From the NCBI GenBank assembly GCA_947629295.1, contig CANRDH010000066.1, positions 1 through 8,022 on the forward strand: 8,022 nt of DNA, in the 5' to 3' direction. Source of the DNA: an uncultured Clostridia bacterium (GTDB lineage: Bacteria > Bacillota > Clostridia > Oscillospirales > Acutalibacteraceae). Below are positions 4,520 to 8,022 of the stretch, piece after piece. Each line of letters starts with the position of its first letter. The first letter of the stretch is position 1. The translations under genes were made by a program, and so were the position numbers. A model generated the notes under the pieces. It saw only the letters and a program-made list of their open reading frames with translations. It was not told where the DNA came from and made no database searches.

Positions 4520-6406
4520 ATGGCATTATTTATAAATTGTCCCGGTTGCGGCAGCAGAATCGTAAATAACGGTGAAAACTGCCCTTTCTGCGGATTTAAT
4601 GTCAAGGAAAATAAAAGCGCTGAAGAAATGGAACGAGAGCGTGAAGAAGCAGAACGTGCGGCAGAGGAAGAAAGATTGATGGCAGAGCAGGAGGCCGCAG
4701 CCGTTGAGGAAAACGGAGCAGACGCATCGGCGGCGCAGGAGAATACAGAGGTTTATGAAGAGCCTAAACAGCAAATCGGGGAGCAGGCTCAGGGGGATTC
4801 GGCAGAACTCCCTGACATTGTAGGGAATGACAGCAGCGGTTATCTTCCGCCTATGGAGATTGAGAAACCTGTTCCTTTATCAAAAATTGCCAATACCCCC
4901 GCAGTTAAGCTTACACCGATAGAAACAGAGAAGCTGACCGGCACGCTTCCGCCCATGCAGTCCGAGAAAGAGGTTACTATCGAGCAGATCAGGCATACTC
5001 CGGCTGTAAAGCTTACACCTATTGAGCAGGAAAAAATCGAAAATAAGCTTCCTGATTTGGCAGGCAGTACCACAACATCGTCAAGAACTACCCGTTCCGG
5101 GGGACAAATAAGTGTTGAAAGGCCCGGCGCTGCAAGAACGACTGTTGTGAGTCCTTCTGCACCGCAGGCAAAGAAGCAGTGGACAACGGAGTCTAATCCC
5201 GTACAACAGCCCGCTCAGCAGCCTGTACCGCAGGCAAAGAAGCAGTGGACAACGGAGTCTAATCCCGTACAACAGCCCGCTCAGCAGCCTGTACCGCAGG
5301 CAAAGAAGCAGTGGACAACGGAATCGAATCCTGTACAACAGCCCGCTCAGCAGCCTGTACCGCAGGCAAAGAAGCAGTGGACAACGGAATCGAATCCTGT
5401 ACAACAGCCCGCTCAGCAGCCTGTACCGCAGGCAAAGAAGCAGTGGACAACGGAATCGAATCCTGTACAACAGCCCGCTCAGCAGCCTGTACCGCAGGCA
5501 AAGAAGCAGTGGACAACGGAATCGAATCCTGTACAACAGCCGCAGCAGTCTGAAAAACAGTGGGTAAATATTCCGAAGACTGAGGAAGAAAACAGTGACA
5601 GTGACGACAATTTTATAGAGAAATTCAAAAGAGAACACGAAAAGAACAGCAGACCACCTATTCAGATGGATGGTCCGGTTAACAGACCTGTCAATGCTAA
5701 TCCTCCAATTCAACAGCCGACAAGTAAAAAATTGCCAATTGTTCCTATAATTGTTGTTGCTGTTCTTGTTATTGCAATAGTAATTATGGTAATATTTGCA
5801 ATGGGAGGCAACGGCGGAGGAGATACTGCACAGAACAACGGTTCAAATTCCACTTCCGCATCCGGCTCCGAAGGACAGTCAAGTCCCACGGTTAAATTTA
5901 CAAAGCCGGATAATTGGGGCGATAAGATAAATGTTTATGTTTATAATGACGCCGGCGAAGAGAATGCCAAATGGCCGGGTGTCGAAATGACTTCCGAAGG
6001 TAACGGAACATATTCCTACACAATACCGGATAATTTAAAGGATGGACTTGTAGTGTTCAATGACGGAGAAAATCAGTATCCCGAGAAAGAGCAGAAAGGT
6101 CTTGAAATATCGGACGGTAAATCCTATTCGGTAGAGGATATCGTAATTAATTTCACAAAGCCTGACAGTTGGGGTGATGATATTAATGTTTATGTATATC
6201 AAGAGGGTGTAGAGATTTTGAAGAATGCTGATTGGCCCGGTGAGCCTATGAGCAAAAATTCGGATGGCACATACAGCTACACAATAAAGGCCGGTACGTT
6301 TAAAACTTCTAAATTGGTATTTAATGACGGAAAAGGTAAAAATCAGTATCCAAAAAGCGGAGGTCTTGTCACCGAAAACGGAAAAATGTATACTGTTGAA
6401 CAGTAA
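4520..6406 (+). CDS. Zinc-ribbon, repeat-rich, single-pass membrane protein with two C-terminal starch-binding (CBM26-like) modules
   Basis: A 628-residue protein of unusual architecture. In order: a zinc ribbon with C7/C10 and C21/C24; an E/A/R-rich, probably helical stretch (about 33-62); an acidic, glutamine-rich region; two 34-residue tandem repeats (109-142, 143-176) with a third start at 177; a short S/T/R-rich stretch; six 22-residue P/Q repeats (216-341); a charged linker; one transmembrane helix (about 405-428) preceded by K402/K403; a G/N/S linker; and two tandem modules (about 456-540 and 541-628). The modules share FTKPDxWGD, INVYVY, a WPG motif (W485, W572), GTYSYTI, FNDG and NQYP, the pattern of starch-binding module 26. 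No catalytic domain is seen. The positive-inside rule puts the N-terminus in the cytoplasm and the modules outside, with no cleavable signal peptide. TcaA-like proteins also combine a zinc ribbon, a membrane helix and outer domains, but I know no described member with these modules. The role is unknown: starch capture or starch-responsive signalling are guesses. Confidence 0.9.
   Translation: MALFINCPGCGSRIVNNGENCPFCGFNVKENKSAEEMEREREEAERAAEEERLMAEQEAAAVEENGADASAAQENTEVYEEPKQQIGEQAQGDSAELPDIVGNDSSGYLPPMEIEKPVPLSKIANTPAVKLTPIETEKLTGTLPPMQSEKEVTIEQIRHTPAVKLTPIEQEKIENKLPDLAGSTTTSSRTTRSGGQISVERPGAARTTVVSPSAPQAKKQWTTESNPVQQPAQQPVPQAKKQWTTESNPVQQPAQQPVPQAKKQWTTESNPVQQPAQQPVPQAKKQWTTESNPVQQPAQQPVPQAKKQWTTESNPVQQPAQQPVPQAKKQWTTESNPVQQPQQSEKQWVNIPKTEEENSDSDDNFIEKFKREHEKNSRPPIQMDGPVNRPVNANPPIQQPTSKKLPIVPIIVVAVLVIAIVIMVIFAMGGNGGGDTAQNNGSNSTSASGSEGQSSPTVKFTKPDNWGDKINVYVYNDAGEENAKWPGVEMTSEGNGTYSYTIPDNLKDGLVVFNDGENQYPEKEQKGLEISDGKSYSVEDIVINFTKPDSWGDDINVYVYQEGVEILKNADWPGEPMSKNSDGTYSYTIKAGTFKTSKLVFNDGKGKNQYPKSGGLVTENGKMYTVEQ
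4844..5047 (+). repeat. Two tandem 102-bp (34-residue) coding repeats, diverged
   Basis: Within the zinc-ribbon protein, residues 109-142 and 143-176 follow one pattern: LPPM, then EK, then TPAVKLTPIE, then EK. A third copy begins at residue 177 (LPDL), and a similar LPDI stands at 97. Copies differ by many silent and replacement changes, so the duplication is old and kept by protein-level selection. This contrasts with the nearly identical 66-bp repeats downstream. The function of the motif is unknown. Confidence 0.8.
5165..5542 (+). repeat. Six-copy 66-bp tandem repeat encoding a 22-residue Pro/Gln unit
   Basis: Units start at 5165, 5231, 5297, 5363, 5429 and 5495. The first five are full 66-bp units and the last is partial (about 48 bp). 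Each encodes QAKKQWTTESNPVQQP followed by AQQPVP. Copies are almost identical in DNA. The visible difference splits them into two classes: copies 1-2 read GAGTCTAATCCCGTA where copies 3-6 read GAATCGAATCCTGTA, all silent. This points to recent expansion or gene conversion. Because 66 is a multiple of 3, copy number can change without a frameshift, and the array stays open in other frames, which produces spurious repetitive reading frames on both strands. Confidence 0.95.
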
Positions 6407-6427
6407 AAATATAACCGTATGGAGATG

Positions 6428-6502
6428 CAACAGTCTCGCAGGCAGGAGTGAGAGTTCCGAACCCGAAAACGCTTGAGTCTCACACCTGATAACGACTTGT
6501 TG
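6428..6502 (+). ncRNA. Candidate structured RNA element (3' UTR or small RNA), family not recognised
   Basis: Between the convergent zinc-ribbon and dpaB genes, two nested helices can form. The outer helix pairs 6428-6435 (CAACAGTC) with 6494-6502 (GACTTGTTG): 8 bp and one bulged T. The inner helix pairs CAGG-A-GTGAGA (6443-6453) with TCTCAC-A-CCTG (6478-6488): 10 bp with a single A/A mismatch. A 7/5-nt internal loop joins them, and the apical loop of 24 nt includes CCGAACCCGAAAACGC. The interval is more GC-rich than the other intergenic stretches here and starts only 21 nt after the stop codon at 6406. The strand is inferred from a wobble pair in the adjoining terminator-like hairpin. It does not fit any riboswitch, 6S, tmRNA or ribozyme consensus I can recall. 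No promoter is evident, so it may be part of the upstream mRNA. Confidence 0.45.
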
Positions 6503-6517
6503 AAAGAAAGGCTTTTT

Positions 6518-6568
6518 AATGGGGTTGTCGGTTAGGCTGCTATTGAAGCTTAACTTGACAACCCCATT
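6518..6568 (+). terminator. Long terminator-like hairpin between convergent genes
   Basis: A perfect 12-bp stem, AATGGGGTTGTC (6518-6529) with GACAACCCCATT (6557-6568), is topped by a second stem GTTAGGCT (6531-6538) with AGCTTAAC (6547-6554) and an 8-nt loop. The second stem has seven Watson-Crick pairs and one G-T wobble (6535/6550). On the minus strand that wobble would be an A/C mismatch, so the fold favours plus-strand RNA. The following ATTCTGTT is only a weak U tract and the minus-strand exit is A-rich, so termination strength is uncertain. It probably ends the zinc-ribbon transcript and lies 6 nt beyond the dpaB stop codon. Confidence 0.65.
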
Positions 6569-6574
6569 ATTCTG

Positions 6575-7147
6575 TTACGCAAGTACGGGCTGGAGCTGTT
6601 TTTCAGAAAGAGCAAGCTCCAGTGCATTCGGAATAAGCTCAAAGCGCGATACAAGTGAGTTAGGCTTTTTGTCGGGATCATCCTGAGAAAACGGAACAAA
6701 ATAGATATGCCTTGTATTCATAAGTTTACCTATATTCTGAGCGGATGATCCGAGCGCGTCGTTTGTCGCTATTGCAAGAAGCACCGGCTTTGATTGGCGC
6801 AGATGTGATTTGACAGCCATAGTAACCGGAGTATCGGTTACTGCATTGGCAAGCTTTGCAGCGGTATTGCCCGTGCATGGCGCGACAAGCATGATATCTG
6901 TCATTCCCTTCGGCCCTATCGGTTCGGCGTCTTCGATGCTGTGGATAACATTTCTTCCGCAGATTTCCTCCACTTCTTTTACAATATCCTCAGCCTTTCC
7001 GAATCTCGTATTCTTGTTGTAGGTGTTATCGGACATGATAGGCAAAACTCTGTATCCGAGTCCCACGAGCCTTTTCATCTCCGCAATTGCTTTTGAAATT
7101 GTGCAGAAGGATCCGCACATTGCAAACCCTACTGTTATGCCGTTCAT
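6575..7147 (-). CDS. dpaB: Dipicolinate synthase subunit B
   Basis: A 190-residue protein of the flavoprotein fold family, the B subunit of dipicolinate synthase (SpoVFB). With DpaA it converts a lysine-pathway intermediate, dihydroxy-tetrahydro-dipicolinate, to dipicolinic acid in the mother cell during sporulation. The acid is pumped into the forespore and, with calcium, dehydrates the spore core. Seen: the N-terminal strand and phosphate-loop-like ITVGFAMCGSFCTISKA (4-20), the family block APCTGNTAAKLANAVTDTPV (89-108) and NDALGSSAQNIG (129-140). The length is about that of Bacillus DpaB. The start overlaps the dpaA stop by 4 nt (ATGA), implying translational coupling, and its ribosome binding site lies inside the last codons of dpaA. 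An aspartokinase or asd gene, as found after spoVFB in Bacillus, is absent: a convergent gene follows. Expression in the late mother cell (sigma K) is expected from the family, but the promoter is outside the window. Confidence 0.95.
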   Translation of the reverse strand: MNGITVGFAMCGSFCTISKAIAEMKRLVGLGYRVLPIMSDNTYNKNTRFGKAEDIVKEVEEICGRNVIHSIEDAEPIGPKGMTDIMLVAPCTGNTAAKLANAVTDTPVTMAVKSHLRQSKPVLLAIATNDALGSSAQNIGKLMNTRHIYFVPFSQDDPDKKPNSLVSRFELIPNALELALSEKQLQPVLA

Positions 7148-8001
7148 AATTCTTCCTCCTCAATTATGTTATAAACTGCATTTTTTATGATGATTCCCGC
7201 TGTCTTTGGAGCAGCCTTTCCCGGAAGGGAAAGAGCATGAATAACCCTGATTGACATTCTTTTGGCGGCATTGTCGTCAACTCCGCCCGGTAGAGAGGCA
7301 AGGTCTATTACGATAGCACCTGACGCTATTCTCGCAAGGGTATGAGAATCAAGAACCTCCGCGGGAACAGTGTTGAATATCAAATCGTATTTTCCGTACA
7401 TATTTTCAACAGATGAGGGAGTCATTCCCAATGCCTTGATAAATTCCCTGTCTCTGTGCTTTCTTGCGGCGACGGTAACATTTGCCCCTATGCTCCTGAG
7501 CATAACAGACAGAACTCTTCCGATTTTGCCGTAGCCTATGACTATGCAGCTTGAACCGCTTACGGTTCCGTCATATTCACGCATAGCTATCTCTATTGCA
7601 CCTTCGGCAGTGGGAAGTGCATTTGCAACGGCAAATTCCTCGCGGCTGCTGTATCTGAAAAGTCTCAGAGAAGAAAGTGCGTCATTATCCAATGCGCCGT
7701 TAATGCCGCAGAATACCGGCTTCTCATTTCCGATAACCCTTATAAGGTCATTTGTTTCAAGAGGATTCTCAGAAAACGGAGAGAATACAGTCCTGCCATC
7801 TTTTGAAACAGGAAGCGGAAGTATAAATGCATCTGAATTGTTTATAACCGTGGAAATATCACAGTTTTTTAAACCGAGCATATCTTCGCTGTTGTCAAAG
7901 CCTGTAAGAAATACCCCGTAGCCGTCATCGGCCATAGAGCGGGCGCAAAAGAGCTGGCGTTTGTCACCTCCGATTATACCAAAGCTGTTTATATCAAGCA
8001 T
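7144..8001 (-). CDS. dpaA: Dipicolinate synthase subunit A
   Basis: A 285-residue dinucleotide-binding subunit of dipicolinate synthase (SpoVFA), the oxidoreductase partner of DpaB in making dipicolinic acid for spores. The N-terminal half (about 1-135) has GIIGGDKRQ at 8-16 and LPLPVSKDG at 61-69, both typical of the family. A Rossmann domain follows with GYGKIG at 156-161 (GxGxxG). NTVPAEVL at 210-217 and LSLPGKAAPKTAG at 267-279 resemble the adenosylhomocysteinase/2-hydroxyacid dehydrogenase-like core. The length agrees with Bacillus and clostridial DpaA, so it appears intact. ATG 7999-8001 has GGAGG 6 nt upstream (8008-8012). The C-terminus EEEEL is acidic because its codons double as the dpaB ribosome binding site. 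Only 21 nt of upstream sequence is visible, so the promoter and any earlier operon member are unknown. The presence of DpaAB shows the host makes endospores. Confidence 0.95.
   Translation of the reverse strand: MLDINSFGIIGGDKRQLFCARSMADDGYGVFLTGFDNSEDMLGLKNCDISTVINNSDAFILPLPVSKDGRTVFSPFSENPLETNDLIRVIGNEKPVFCGINGALDNDALSSLRLFRYSSREEFAVANALPTAEGAIEIAMREYDGTVSGSSCIVIGYGKIGRVLSVMLRSIGANVTVAARKHRDREFIKALGMTPSSVENMYGKYDLIFNTVPAEVLDSHTLARIASGAIVIDLASLPGGVDDNAAKRMSIRVIHALSLPGKAAPKTAGIIIKNAVYNIIEEEEL
7155..7160 (-). promoter_or_regulatory. dpaB ribosome binding site inside the dpaA coding end
   Basis: Minus-strand AGGAGG, formed by the consecutive glutamate codons at the end of dpaA, sits 7 nt before the dpaB ATG. 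Together with the 4-nt ATGA overlap this supports coupled, balanced synthesis of the two subunits. Confidence 0.85.
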
Positions 8002-8022
8002 AAGCTTCCTCCGAAATTAATT

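Noticed and set aside
3516..4526. Long minus-strand open frame (336 codons) antisense to the HD-GYP gene
   Set aside because: It lies entirely opposite a gene with clear catalytic motifs, has a Cys/His/Ile-rich low-quality translation and no ribosome binding site, and matches no domain I know.
5165..5542. The six direct repeats as a CRISPR array
   Set aside because: Units are contiguous with no unique spacers, lie in frame inside a coding sequence, and no cas genes are present.
5081..5713. Minus-strand repetitive frame of 210 codons, and other repetitive frames across the 66-bp array on both strands
   Set aside because: They exist because the repeat length is a multiple of 3, so any frame open through one unit stays open through all. 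Only the plus-strand frame with the zinc ribbon and starch-binding modules is a real protein.
6419..6451. Ten-codon open frame starting ATG 6419 and ending TGA 6449-6451
   Set aside because: It has no ribosome binding site, is very short, and overlaps the helical RNA candidate.
6484..6505. CTGATAA followed by a small stem and GAAA, resembling a hammerhead ribozyme core, and ACCTGAT resembling the 3' part of a TPP riboswitch
   Set aside because: The hammerhead core needs CUGANGA and the required G is A here, and no proper stem I/III or cleavage site is seen. The rest of the TPP consensus is absent and no thiamine gene follows on that strand.

Overview
The window looks like chromosomal DNA of a strictly anaerobic, spore-forming, low-to-moderate GC Firmicute of the class Clostridia. 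A starch-using gut Oscillospirales/Ruminococcaceae member is the best guess. The reasons are strong GGAGG ribosome binding sites, sigma-A type promoters, a rubrerythrin whose rubredoxin domain is N-terminal, a PerR regulator, dipicolinate synthase genes (endospores) and tandem family-26-like starch-binding modules. The taxonomic placement is inference; no rRNA is present.

Layout. Positions 1-201 hold no gene, only the terminator for the rubrerythrin gene. Next, all on the minus strand, come a reverse rubrerythrin (202-747) and, upstream of it, perR (817-1212). Each has a candidate promoter overlapped or followed by a 17-bp inverted repeat of the size expected for a Fur-family operator. Then a cell-wall pair on the minus strand: a membrane-anchored NodB-type polysaccharide deacetylase (2122-2982) followed 50 nt later by an Amidase_3-SH3b protein (1331-2071) that lacks a signal peptide and the usual first zinc histidine. 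A divergent region (2983-3125) carries a near-consensus promoter for a plus-strand membrane HD-GYP phosphodiesterase (3126-4394). After a second near-consensus promoter comes the most unusual gene, 4520-6406. It encodes 628 residues with an N-terminal zinc ribbon, an acidic helix, two 34-residue repeats, six 22-residue repeats, one transmembrane helix and two C-terminal starch-binding-module-26-like domains.

Positions 6407-6574, between convergent genes, are not empty. They can fold into a two-helix element (6428-6502) followed by a long hairpin (6518-6568), a candidate structured 3' UTR or small RNA plus terminator. The right end is the minus-strand dpaA-dpaB operon (8001 to 6575), whose genes overlap by 4 nt and which makes dipicolinic acid for the spore core.

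Working together: rubrerythrin and PerR form a peroxide-defence module. The deacetylase and amidase probably remodel peptidoglycan or another wall glycan. The HD-GYP protein lowers cyclic di-nucleotide levels. The zinc-ribbon/starch-binding protein would display starch-binding modules outside the cell while keeping about 400 residues inside. Its link to the HD-GYP gene is by position only. It is the best candidate here for an undescribed system.
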